Source: Cytophagales bacterium (GTDB taxonomy: Bacteria; Bacteroidota; Bacteroidia; Cytophagales; Cyclobacteriaceae). From it: a DNA stretch of 64,000 nucleotides. A program made the translations under genes and the position numbers. The stretch is from contig JAKSDQ010000334.1 in NCBI GenBank assembly GCA_022360015.1, positions 1 through 64,000 on the forward strand. Reading direction: 5' to 3'. Positions 50,385 to 58,944 of this stretch are shown piece after piece. Every line of letters starts with the position of its first letter. The stretch's first letter is position 1. The notes under the pieces are model-generated. The model was not told the origin of the DNA. It ran no database searches and saw only the letters and a list, made by a program, of their open reading frames with translations.

Positions 50385-50406
50385 AGACCGATCGGTCTCA
50401 AAGATA
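50385..50406 (-). promoter_or_regulatory. Promoter and operator of the TetR gene
   Basis: On the minus strand a -7 box TATCTTTG (50406-50399, fits TAnnTTTG) is followed immediately by the palindrome AGACCGATCGGTCT (50398-50385). The predicted transcription start falls inside the palindrome, so bound TetR would block initiation. The leader to the ATG at 50336 is about 59 nt. Confidence 0.8.
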
Positions 50407-50597
50407 CTCATTTAATCCTGAAAAAAAAATCCACTTCTTTTCCAGTTAAGCGTCATTACTATACAGATTAGTTTTCATACCCCATATTGGGTGAAATTAG
50501 GCAATGTTTTGGGTTCGATATTCGAATTAAGAAATAATTCCAATGAATTTTTCTTCAATAATTAGTATTTTAATTAAACAAACCCACATACACCAAG

Positions 50598-51344
50598 ATG
50601 ACCAGTCTAAAACCATTTTATAACCTTACACTTGTATTTTCACTGCTACTTCAGTTGGTGATTTCAGGCTGTGGTCAACCTTTGTATGCACAAATAGTGG
50701 ACAAAAGCCCTAACATATTCTTAACGAGCAGCAATGGCCTGATCCCGGAAGTAAGACCTCTGCCGGAGGATTCCGGTGAAATAAAGTTGTTTTTGGAGGA
50801 TGAGTGGTATATAGGCGATGTCAAATCCTTTGATCGTGAGTTTATTATCAATAAACCGTTAAAATACGAGATTATTCACAATCGCCTTGAAATGCAGATA
50901 AACGGTCAAACTATGGTTTTGAGTCACAATCATGTGAAAAGCTTCGAATGGTTCAATGTCACCGATAACCGAAGGGCAGTTTTTTTGAATTGTAAACACC
51001 TGCTTTTTAAAGATGATCAGCCAGTGGGTTTTTTGGAAATACTGTCGGAAGGAAAGATCACCCTGTCCAGTCATAAAACCGCAAAAAAATTTCAAAGAAG
51101 TCGCAATAGCCCGGCAGCAAGAGGCCATAAAAAGGATGGATTTTTTGTAAATGTGCAGTTTTACTATTCAGTAGACGGGGGTCTGATTATGCCCCTTCCC
51201 AACAAAAGAAAGGAACTTTTCAGACTTTTTCATGATAAAAAGGATGTTGTCAAGCAATTTATCGCCTGGAATGGCCTTGTTTTTAAACAGAAAGAAGATT
51301 TGGTGAAAATCTTTGATTTTTATAATTTGCTTTCCGAGAAATAG
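50598..51344 (+). CDS. Secreted protein of unknown family (paralogue B)
   Basis: The 248-residue product has a hydrophobic N-terminus (LTLVFSLLLQLVISGCGQPLYA) that could be cleaved by signal peptidase I after LYA or lipidated at Cys25. It aligns end to end with the protein at 45434: QIVDK, PLKYEIIHNRLEMQ, HVKSFEWF, FKDDQPVGFLEILSEGK, GGLIMPLPNKRKEL and NGLVFKQKEDLVKIFDFYNLL. Both copies have exactly 248 residues but have diverged substantially, so the duplication is old. Family and function are not recognised. Confidence 0.7.
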   Translation: MTSLKPFYNLTLVFSLLLQLVISGCGQPLYAQIVDKSPNIFLTSSNGLIPEVRPLPEDSGEIKLFLEDEWYIGDVKSFDREFIINKPLKYEIIHNRLEMQINGQTMVLSHNHVKSFEWFNVTDNRRAVFLNCKHLLFKDDQPVGFLEILSEGKITLSSHKTAKKFQRSRNSPAARGHKKDGFFVNVQFYYSVDGGLIMPLPNKRKELFRLFHDKKDVVKQFIAWNGLVFKQKEDLVKIFDFYNLLSEK

Positions 51345-51572
51345 CCGGCAAGGTGGATGAGGGCGCCTGGCCCCTTCTCATTTCCCATCAATCCTGCGCC
51401 TCCTTTTTGGGTCCCTGTCAACTTGCCCGGTAATACGCCAGGACAACCAACCATCGTGCCCATGGATGAAGAGCACTGGGAGGTTGGGGACTTAAGGCAA
51501 AACTTGAAAGCTTAGACAGAATTCGCATTGTTCAGTAAATGAACTTTATCATTCAAGCAACCAGATCACGGG

Positions 51573-53174
51573 TCAATTGATCGGGATCTCCTCTTCCTCG
51601 GTCAATTGGCTGTGATCTATTTTATCCAGAAGCTTGCCGAAATTGTTGTAGTACTCCCAAACTCCTACTTTTTTTCCTGCATTAAACTCACCCTTCGATT
51701 CTACCATTCCACTGCGAAAATGATAGGTCCATACCCCCTGTGGCTTCCCGTTTCGCATCGACCCCTCAGATTCTATCTTGCCATTATTGTAATAACTTTT
51801 CCACGCACCATTGGGAAGGCCATCTTTATAATTGGCTACTACACGTAATTTGTTTCTCATATCATAGCTACGTTTTTCTCCCTGACCATTTTTAAAAGTT
51901 CCCCTTGGCAATGTGTCCCCCTTCATAGTATGGTAAGGGCCTATCTCCATGAGCCTGCCATCTGACCAGGTTTCTTCCTGTATTAACTGTCCGTTGTCAT
52001 AAAACAATCCCCAAAGCCCTTCCTCTTTACCTTTGTTGAAGGATCCAATCGACTTAATAGTGCCATTGGGATGGTACTGAAACCATTGACCATCCTCCAT
52101 TCCGGATATATATTTGCCTTCTGAGATCAGAACTCCCATTTCGTTAAAGTATTTCCAGTTACCGTGCTTTTGATCCACAAAGTATTTACCAATGGCATAA
52201 AGACCCCCACTTTCATAGTATGATTTCCACAGTCCCTCCTTTTTTCCCCATTCATAATAGCCCACAACACTTTGATTTCCATTTTCATGAAATTCAAGGT
52301 ATGTGCTATCAGGTTGCCCATCCTTATGATGGAGAATCAGTTTTTCACTTTGATCCCGATGGAATTCCTTCCATGTTCCAACCGGGATCCCTTTGCGGTA
52401 TTGATAGTCTTTACTTAGCTGACCATTCCCGTGGTATACTTTGTACATACCATCAAATTCGCCATTGTTGTAACTAATTACTGATCTTTTTCTTCCAAAA
52501 AAATAGTATTCCACCCATATACTGTCTTTTTTCCCCTGCACATATTTACCCTTTTCGGCCAGGTTGCCATTTTCGTGATAAATATTGAAAAGACCATGTT
52601 CTTTATTGTTTTTGTATTTTGTAGATGACAATAACACACCGTATGGATCAAAAGTCCTGATCTCATAATCCTTACCATTATTGCTGAATTCTGTAATAGA
52701 ATATAGCTGTCCGTAATCAAAATACGACCGCCATGTCCCAACCTGATAATTATTTTGAAACTGGCCCTCTACTTTTTTGCCCCCTGCTTTGTAAAACTCA
52801 ACCCAGTCGCCATCCTTTAACCCGTTTTTATAGTTAGTTTTAATTGCGGTCTTTCCGGAGGGAAAAAACTCCGTATATTCTCCATGTAAAAGTCCGGTAC
52901 TATAGTTGGCCACCACGGACTTACGTCCATTTTTGTGATAAATAACCCAGGGGCCATCCCTTTTATCATTTTTGAAGTATCCTTGCTGTACTACCTGGTT
53001 CTGGCGGTTCAGTACTTTCCATAAACCCTCCTTTCTTCCATCCTCATACTTTCCATCCAGCCGCCATGTAGTATCTATCCGATGAAGTGAAAGCTGCTCC
53101 GACTGGGCCTTCAAATCGTCATGAAGCGTTAAACAGCCAAGCAATGTGACTAAAAAATAAATACTTTTATTCAT
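51573..53174 (-). CDS. Secreted YwqK/MORN-type repeat protein
   Basis: The 533-residue protein has a signal peptide (MNKSIYFLVTLLGCLTLHDDLKA) followed by about twenty copies of a 22-24 residue beta-hairpin unit of the form YKNGLKDGDWVEFYKAGGKK or KNDKRDGPWVIYHKNGRKS. These are MORN_2/YwqK-type repeats that stack into an elongated beta sheet. The repeats fill almost the entire chain. The name antitoxin YwqK, often transferred to such proteins, is not justified here because there is no partner toxin nearby. A role as an envelope scaffold or binding surface is a guess. Confidence 0.85.
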   Translation of the reverse strand: MNKSIYFLVTLLGCLTLHDDLKAQSEQLSLHRIDTTWRLDGKYEDGRKEGLWKVLNRQNQVVQQGYFKNDKRDGPWVIYHKNGRKSVVANYSTGLLHGEYTEFFPSGKTAIKTNYKNGLKDGDWVEFYKAGGKKVEGQFQNNYQVGTWRSYFDYGQLYSITEFSNNGKDYEIRTFDPYGVLLSSTKYKNNKEHGLFNIYHENGNLAEKGKYVQGKKDSIWVEYYFFGRKRSVISYNNGEFDGMYKVYHGNGQLSKDYQYRKGIPVGTWKEFHRDQSEKLILHHKDGQPDSTYLEFHENGNQSVVGYYEWGKKEGLWKSYYESGGLYAIGKYFVDQKHGNWKYFNEMGVLISEGKYISGMEDGQWFQYHPNGTIKSIGSFNKGKEEGLWGLFYDNGQLIQEETWSDGRLMEIGPYHTMKGDTLPRGTFKNGQGEKRSYDMRNKLRVVANYKDGLPNGAWKSYYNNGKIESEGSMRNGKPQGVWTYHFRSGMVESKGEFNAGKKVGVWEYYNNFGKLLDKIDHSQLTEEEEIPIN

Positions 53175-53523
53175 AAACCGGTGATTTCTTTAAATTTAAT
53201 GATTCCTGGTATTTTAATGAACTAAATATGGAAAACATCAAACTTAAGCAGATATCTGTTCACTGCCAACCATATACTAATTTTCCATATAACAGGATTC
53301 GATTTCTTATCATCAAAAATCATACTAATGTTAAGGGCATAACAAACCACAAATTTCCTAACAATCCACTCACACAGCGACCGGTCCCAAAAACAATCAC
53401 TAATAATCGAAAGTCAAAGGGCTGAAGTTGATGAATAAACCATAAAAAAATGTAACTTTCATTTCAAAAGGATATACAATGATGTAACCCAAAAGAACTC
53501 TATATTATCTTAAACGTTAAGCT
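53175..53523. other. Intergenic region between divergent genes
   Basis: About 350 bp between the repeat protein (minus) and the M16 peptidase (plus). It holds the minus-strand promoter candidate at 53239-53270. An open frame at 53228-53425 has no RBS, skewed composition and overlaps that promoter, so it is not counted as a gene. No clear promoter was recognised for the plus-strand gene. Confidence 0.5.
53239..53270 (-). promoter_or_regulatory. Promoter of the repeat-protein gene
   Basis: On the minus strand the -7 box TAAGTTTG (53246-53239) fits TAnnTTTG, and GTTG at 53270-53267 lies 20 bp upstream, near the -33 TTTG consensus. The leader would be about 60 nt. Confidence 0.5.
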
Positions 53524-56499
53524 ATGAAGAAAAGAACAACTTTTTTAATCTATTTCCAGGCAATTATGGTGGTTGCCTGTATGCAACCCGGGCAAAAGGA
53601 CCGCTTCACCACCAAAACCGCTGAAAGCCAAGGCTATCGATACGAGTATGTGACCAATGATCCTTTGAAAGTAAGAATTTATACATTACCTAACGGATTA
53701 AAAGTTTACCTGAGCGATTACAAAAACGCCCCGAGAGTCCAGACATTTATTGCTGTCAGGGCCGGTGGTAAAAATGACCCCGCCAGCGCCACGGGCCTGG
53801 CACATTACCTCGAACATATGATGTTTAAAGGAACCGCAGATTTTGGAACACTGGACTGGAATAGTGAAAAACCCTGGCTGGACAGCATACAACATATGTT
53901 CGACCATTACCGCACTTTAACAGACTCTGTTGAAAGAGTGCAGTATTACCGCCTGATAGATCGGGTTTCCAACGAAGCGTCAAAATTTGCCATACCCAAT
54001 GAATACGACAAAATGGTGGCTGCGATAGGGGCAAAAGGCACAAACGCATACACCACCGAAGACCGTACTGTCTACATCAATGACATTCCTGCCAATCAGA
54101 TGGAAAACTTTTTGATCATTGAATCCAACCGCTTTAAAAAAATCGTTAACAGGTTGTTTCACACAGAATTGGAGTCGGTTTACGAAGAAAAAAACCGCTC
54201 CCTGGACAATGATAACTGGAAGGTCTATGAAACGCTTTACAAAACAATCTTCAAAAACCATCCTTACGGAACCCAAACGGTAATCGGAACCATCGACCAC
54301 CTTAAAAATCCGTCAATTACGGAAATAGAAAAATACTTCTACAAGTATTATGTGCCGAATAATGTTGCCATTTGTATGAGTGGCGATTTGGACTATGATA
54401 AGACCATTAAGCTTATTGACCAATACTTTGGCGATTGGCAACCTAATGAAAATTTGCCGGCTTGGGTCAAAATAGAGGAAGAACCTATTATCAGTCCTGT
54501 AGAAAAAGAGGTGCTGGGGCCAGATGCCGAAAGTGTCAATCTCGGATTCAGGTTTAAGGGACGGGGCAGTGAAGACTTGAAGCTGGTGAGACTCATCGAT
54601 ATGATGCTAAACAACAGCGAAGCGGGTTTGATAGACCTGAACCTGAAACAACAACAAAAAGTACTCGAGCCGGGGAGTTATGTAGATGAGTTAAACGACT
54701 ACTGCATCCATACTTTTTACGGGACCCCCAGGGAAGGACAATCCTTGCAAGAGGTCAAAAAACTGTTGATAGGTCAAATCGATCTGATCAAAAAAGGGGA
54801 GTTCGAGGACTGGTTGGTGGACGCGGTAATAAACGACCTCAAAAAGTCCAGTATTCAACAAAGCGAAAATAATGCCTCCAGAGCCAATGACATGGTTATG
54901 GCTTTTACAAATAATATCTCATGGGAAGAATATGTCAGCGAACTGGACAATCTTAGAAAAATAACCCGGCAGCAGATCATCGATTTTGCTAACGAACACT
55001 ATGGCGACAATTATGTAGTAGTTTATAAAAAAACCGGCAAAGACCCTCATGTTCAAAAAGTGATAAAACCCGAAATCACCAAGGTAAACCTGAACAGGGA
55101 TGAAAAATCTAAATTTCAGGAAGACCTGCTGGCCAGGGATGTAGATAGGCTAAGCCCCGTTTATCTTGACTACGAGCGTGACATTAACCAATTATCAATG
55201 GATCAGGACGTGCAGGTGCTGTATATGCAGAATACTGAAAACGAACTTTTCAGTCTGTATTATTTATCAGATGCAGGCAGCAATAATAATCCGAAAATGA
55301 AGATTGCCGTAGAATATTTGCAATATACAGGAACCGATAGCCTGTCTTCAGAGGATTTTAAGAAAGAGCTTTACAAGTTGGGTTGTAGCTTTAATGTATT
55401 TGCATCTTCAGATCGCACCTACGTGATGCTTAACGGTTTATCAGAAAACATGGAAAAAGCCATGATATTATTTGAGGACCTGCTTGAACGGCCGCAGGGT
55501 GATGAAGAGGCGCTTGCGAAAATGATTGATGGTATCCTGAAGGAGCGGGAAGATGCCAAAAAAAGTAAATCCACCATTTTGTATGGTGGTATGTTAAATT
55601 ACGGGCTTTATGGCCCGGAATCTCCATTCACCAATGTATTGTCCAACGAGGAATTGCTGGGATTGACGCACGGTGAATTGATTGATATCATCAAAGGATT
55701 TACCAAAACCGAGCACAGAATACTCTATTATGGTCCCAAAAAAGAAGAAGAGCTGATTAAAGTTTTAAACAAAAACCATCGCCTGTCCGGTTCACTGCAA
55801 CCCACCCCGGCATTGGTGGATTATGAAATTATCGACACTGATCAAACCAAAGTTTATTGGGTAGACTACGATATGGTGCAGTCCGAAATCATTTTTATTA
55901 GCAAAGAAGGCCGCTACGATCCTATGCTGGCCCCTGAAAAAACCCTTTACAATGAATATTTTGGTGGTGGTATGGGATCGGTGGTTTTCCAGGAGATAAG
56001 AGAGGCACAAGGCCTTGCCTATTCGGTATGGGCGAATTACGGCACCGCTTCCAAAGCTTCAGGGCATGATCAGTTTTTAGCTTACATCGGTACACAAGCC
56101 GATAAGCAAAAGGAGTCCATGGAAGCGCTGCTAGCGATTATTAATGAGCTTCCTGAGTCAAAAGTGGCCCTGGAAACTGCGAAAAAGGCCATTATGAATA
56201 AAATCGAAAGCGAGCGGATTACCAAGACCAGCGTTTTATTTAATTATGAAGATGCCAAAAGAAAAAACCTTGACTATGACATTCGCAAGACCATATACGA
56301 AGGTATCCAAAACATGACCTTCGAAGACCTGGAGGCATTCCAGGAAAAGCATATTAAAAACAATGAATACAACATACTGGTACTGGGAAGCAAAGATAAA
56401 CTCGACTTCGACGCCCTGAGGAAATACGGTGATGTTACGGAGTTGAGCCTGGAAGAAATCTTTGGCTATGAAAAGGTCGATCGAATTGCTTTAGAATGA
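53524..56499 (+). CDS. M16-family zinc metallopeptidase, lipoprotein
   Basis: The 991-residue peptidase has a lipoprotein signal with Cys19 (MVVAC). The inverted zinc motif HYLEH is at 94-98 (GLAHYLEHMMFKG), with the distal glutamate in the ELESVYEEKNRS helix near 220. Three further M16-type domains follow; the last carries GMGSVVFQEIREAQGLAYSV, the Arg/Tyr motif of the inactive half. The layout is that of pitrilysin/insulinase-type peptidases that degrade small peptides in a closed chamber. It is probably attached to a membrane facing the periplasm or cell exterior. Confidence 0.93.
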   Translation: MKKRTTFLIYFQAIMVVACMQPGQKDRFTTKTAESQGYRYEYVTNDPLKVRIYTLPNGLKVYLSDYKNAPRVQTFIAVRAGGKNDPASATGLAHYLEHMMFKGTADFGTLDWNSEKPWLDSIQHMFDHYRTLTDSVERVQYYRLIDRVSNEASKFAIPNEYDKMVAAIGAKGTNAYTTEDRTVYINDIPANQMENFLIIESNRFKKIVNRLFHTELESVYEEKNRSLDNDNWKVYETLYKTIFKNHPYGTQTVIGTIDHLKNPSITEIEKYFYKYYVPNNVAICMSGDLDYDKTIKLIDQYFGDWQPNENLPAWVKIEEEPIISPVEKEVLGPDAESVNLGFRFKGRGSEDLKLVRLIDMMLNNSEAGLIDLNLKQQQKVLEPGSYVDELNDYCIHTFYGTPREGQSLQEVKKLLIGQIDLIKKGEFEDWLVDAVINDLKKSSIQQSENNASRANDMVMAFTNNISWEEYVSELDNLRKITRQQIIDFANEHYGDNYVVVYKKTGKDPHVQKVIKPEITKVNLNRDEKSKFQEDLLARDVDRLSPVYLDYERDINQLSMDQDVQVLYMQNTENELFSLYYLSDAGSNNNPKMKIAVEYLQYTGTDSLSSEDFKKELYKLGCSFNVFASSDRTYVMLNGLSENMEKAMILFEDLLERPQGDEEALAKMIDGILKEREDAKKSKSTILYGGMLNYGLYGPESPFTNVLSNEELLGLTHGELIDIIKGFTKTEHRILYYGPKKEEELIKVLNKNHRLSGSLQPTPALVDYEIIDTDQTKVYWVDYDMVQSEIIFISKEGRYDPMLAPEKTLYNEYFGGGMGSVVFQEIREAQGLAYSVWANYGTASKASGHDQFLAYIGTQADKQKESMEALLAIINELPESKVALETAKKAIMNKIESERITKTSVLFNYEDAKRKNLDYDIRKTIYEGIQNMTFEDLEAFQEKHIKNNEYNILVLGSKDKLDFDALRKYGDVTELSLEEIFGYEKVDRIALE

Positions 56500-56534
56500 A
56501 ATTAATGGCCTGGTTAGTGCAATAAATTATATGT

Positions 56535-56577
56535 CATCGTGCCACTATTTTATAAAGGAAACCGGAGTGGCACGATG
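56535..56577. terminator. Perfect 12-bp inverted repeat between convergent genes
   Basis: CATCGTGCCACT (56535-56546) and AGTGGCACGATG (56566-56577) are exact reverse complements with a 19-nt loop, between the M16 gene and a minus-strand gene. There is no T-run on either side, so its terminator role is tentative. Confidence 0.45.
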
Positions 56578-56595
56578 AAACAGAGGTATCCCCTA

Positions 56596-57207
56596 CTAAC
56601 GGTTAATGATGTTGATGAATGTCAACCAATTTTTAAGCGAGAACTGATGAAATGCTTTCCATTGATCCAGCTCGATTCGCCAAACCAGTTTCAAAAAATC
56701 CAGGCGCAACAGCACTTCATTAAACTTCTTCGGGTTCAACCGGCTTATGGGTACAAAATCAGAGGTAGACAGATCGTGATTCCAGGGATCTTCTGACAAA
56801 TTCAGATAAACCGGTTCGTCTTTCAGTAAAGACCAGGAATCAACAAAGCAAGCATGATACCGATCCAGAAAATGACCTTTCAGCAATAAATGATTACTTA
56901 GATAATGACCCCACCAAAAGATGCAGCGATAAGCGAAAATGTCATTTTTACTAAAAAATCTTGGACAATCCAGTACCACAAACGGCAATTCCTTATAGTT
57001 TTCCCCCTTGGTTATTTTCCCGGATTTAGTGATTAAAGCATCAGGAAACTGAATATCTTCCTTATCAATGGAACATACAATATCTGATTGGATATCTTCA
57101 AATAACCTGATAAAACTATTGATTATCAGCCGTTTGGTTTTAAGGAAATCGGTGTTTTGGAAGTATTTAAGTTCCTTGGCAGTGAATTCAGGGGATTTTG
57201 GTTTCAT
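56596..57207 (-). CDS. Hypothetical protein, aromatic-rich (203 residues)
   Basis: The ATG at 57207 (MKPKSPEFTAKELKYFQNTD) is preferred to the TTG at 57225. The sequence has no signal peptide or membrane helix. Notable pieces are DALITKSGKITKGENYKELP, VVLDCPRFFSKNDIFAYRCI, FWWGHYLSNHLLLKG and EDPWNHDLSTSDFVPISRLN. I recall similar unnamed Bacteroidota proteins but cannot name a family. The pattern of aromatic residues with Lys/Asn suggests a cytosolic enzyme-like fold; no catalytic motif is identifiable. It lies 28 bp after a 75-residue gene on the same strand, a probable two-gene transcript. Confidence 0.7.
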   Translation of the reverse strand: MKPKSPEFTAKELKYFQNTDFLKTKRLIINSFIRLFEDIQSDIVCSIDKEDIQFPDALITKSGKITKGENYKELPFVVLDCPRFFSKNDIFAYRCIFWWGHYLSNHLLLKGHFLDRYHACFVDSWSLLKDEPVYLNLSEDPWNHDLSTSDFVPISRLNPKKFNEVLLRLDFLKLVWRIELDQWKAFHQFSLKNWLTFINIINR

Positions 57208-57235
57208 AACTGGCAAATATACCAATTATTTATGC

Positions 57236-57463
57236 TTAGTCATGTCGATCCGGCCGTTGAATAACTTTCATTACTACCTCATGTTTATCACCGTCTTCGT
57301 CCTCCAGAAAAAATATCAAACTGGGGTTATCCTCTTCCCTGTTCTTTTTAATCTCTAATATGCGATTGGAATTTATGTTTTTATTAATCTCCCCACTTAG
57401 CTTTAAAATAGCTTCCACAAACTCCAGCTCCAGGGAACTTGGATTATAAGAAATAGTTTTCAT
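57236..57463 (-). CDS. Hypothetical small protein (75 residues)
   Basis: The product begins MKTISYNPSSLELEFVEAIL and continues with a helical, charged stretch (KLSGEINKNINSNRILEIKK) and then strand-like SLIFFLEDEDGDKHEVVMKV. It has no signal, Cys or metal motif. Its position upstream of the 203-residue gene, with only a short gap, suggests that the pair function together. It does not resemble a known antitoxin or chaperone that I can name. Confidence 0.6.
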   Translation of the reverse strand: MKTISYNPSSLELEFVEAILKLSGEINKNINSNRILEIKKNREEDNPSLIFFLEDEDGDKHEVVMKVIQRPDRHD

Positions 57464-57603
57464 AATGATATAGTTAATTCCATATTAAAGATAATAACTT
57501 CCTTATGTACAAAAACCCTTATTTAAATAAGAAAATAATACAAGTAATATCCTGGATAAAATATCCTATCCAACATTTCGAACAATTACATAATCAGGCA
57601 TGA

Positions 57604-58836
57604 TTATTCAAACCTTAGTGATTCAATAGGATCCAACCTTGCAGCCTTTCTTGCAGGAAGATATCCGGAAATCAGCCCCACGCAGATACATACAATTAAT
57701 CCCACAACTATCCATAGCCACGGCACAGTAAAACTTCCGGCTCCTATAAGCATTGGCACTATATTTCCAAGCAAAATACTAAAAATTACACCAAGGCTCC
57801 CTCCCATCACACAAATGACAATGGCTTCTATGAGAAACTGTTGTTTAATTTTGGTAGGGGTAGCGCCCAAAGCCTTTCTCACACCTATTTCCCTTGTTCT
57901 TTCGGTCACCGAGACCATCATAATATTCATCAGGCAAATAGAGGCGCCAAATAGCGTAATAAATCCTAACACTAGGGCCACCAACCTCATCCAGCCGGCG
58001 ATATCGTCCAATGTATCCGATAATGAATCACTCTTGGATATTTCAAAGGAGTTTTCTTTTCCGAGTTGATCTTTTCTTATGGCCCTCATGAGCCCTGTGG
58101 CTTCGCCCATGGCAAACTGCAACTCTTCAGGACGGTCTATCGATGTGGTGAGTTGGTATCTAAGTGATCTCTGACTTCCCATGGCATTGGCTGTTTCAAT
58201 AGGGATAATCACCTGACGGTCACCACCGGCATTATCTCCCAAACCACCTTGTTCTTCCAATACCCCGATTACTTTAAATTTCCGGCTCAAAAATGAAACC
58301 TCCTTGCCAACCGGGTCTTCATTTTCGAATAACTTATCGGCCACCTGACTACCCAAAACGACCACATGGGCTCCATTTTTTACTTCTAATTCTGAAAAAT
58401 TTCTACCTTTATCGAGGTCATAATTTTCCAATATCAGGTGATTTACACCCCCTCCGAATACGCCGACATTAGGGTTGGTAATCTTTGAAAACCGTTTCAC
58501 CTCAGCCGTCCATGTCAGGTTGGTGGAAATGCCGGAAGTAGACTGGTACCTGAATAGTTCCATAAACTTCTGCATCTCCTTGTATTTAATAACCGGATAT
58601 ACTTTCTGGGCTTTTCCACCACTACTCCTTCGTCTGCTTATATCTTTGATATCGAATGAATTAGCACCCAGGCCTGATAAACTTTCATTGACCTTGGCTT
58701 TCATGGCCTCAATGGCAGTTAAGGTACCAACCAGCGCAATGATACCCAAGGCCACGATAGCGGCGGTGATGACAGTTCTCAGGAGATTCGATTTTATAGA
58801 CTTAATTCCCTCCCTGACATTCTCAACAATATGCAT
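57604..58836 (-). CDS. MacB-type ABC transporter permease
   Basis: The 410-residue permease has one N-terminal membrane helix (about 20-42, TVITAAIVALGIIALVGTLT), a large periplasmic MacB_PCD domain (about 45-260), and three C-terminal helices of the FtsX domain with TERTREIGVRKALGATPTKI near 315. This is the topology of MacB/LolC-type mechanotransmission transporters. The ATPase and the periplasmic adaptor that usually accompany it are not adjacent; the neighbours are unrelated, so partners must be encoded elsewhere. Start ATG at 58836. Confidence 0.9.
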   Translation of the reverse strand: MHIVENVREGIKSIKSNLLRTVITAAIVALGIIALVGTLTAIEAMKAKVNESLSGLGANSFDIKDISRRRSSGGKAQKVYPVIKYKEMQKFMELFRYQSTSGISTNLTWTAEVKRFSKITNPNVGVFGGGVNHLILENYDLDKGRNFSELEVKNGAHVVVLGSQVADKLFENEDPVGKEVSFLSRKFKVIGVLEEQGGLGDNAGGDRQVIIPIETANAMGSQRSLRYQLTTSIDRPEELQFAMGEATGLMRAIRKDQLGKENSFEISKSDSLSDTLDDIAGWMRLVALVLGFITLFGASICLMNIMMVSVTERTREIGVRKALGATPTKIKQQFLIEAIVICVMGGSLGVIFSILLGNIVPMLIGAGSFTVPWLWIVVGLIVCICVGLISGYLPARKAARLDPIESLRFE

Positions 58837-58944
58837 AATCTTTCGTTATAACCCTGTGTACCTTAATTTAACTTTTTAGGTTGCTAAAAAGCAAAAAAAT
58901 TACATAAATTGTTATAGGATTTACATGGTCGGTTAAAACTAAAG

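Noticed and set aside
51573-53174. YwqK-type toxin-antitoxin system
   Set aside because: The protein has a signal peptide and no adjacent toxin gene; the antitoxin label comes from repeat similarity only.
53228-53425. 65-codon plus-strand frame between the repeat protein and M16 genes
   Set aside because: No ribosome site, Asn/Lys/Thr-skewed, and it overlaps the predicted minus-strand promoter.
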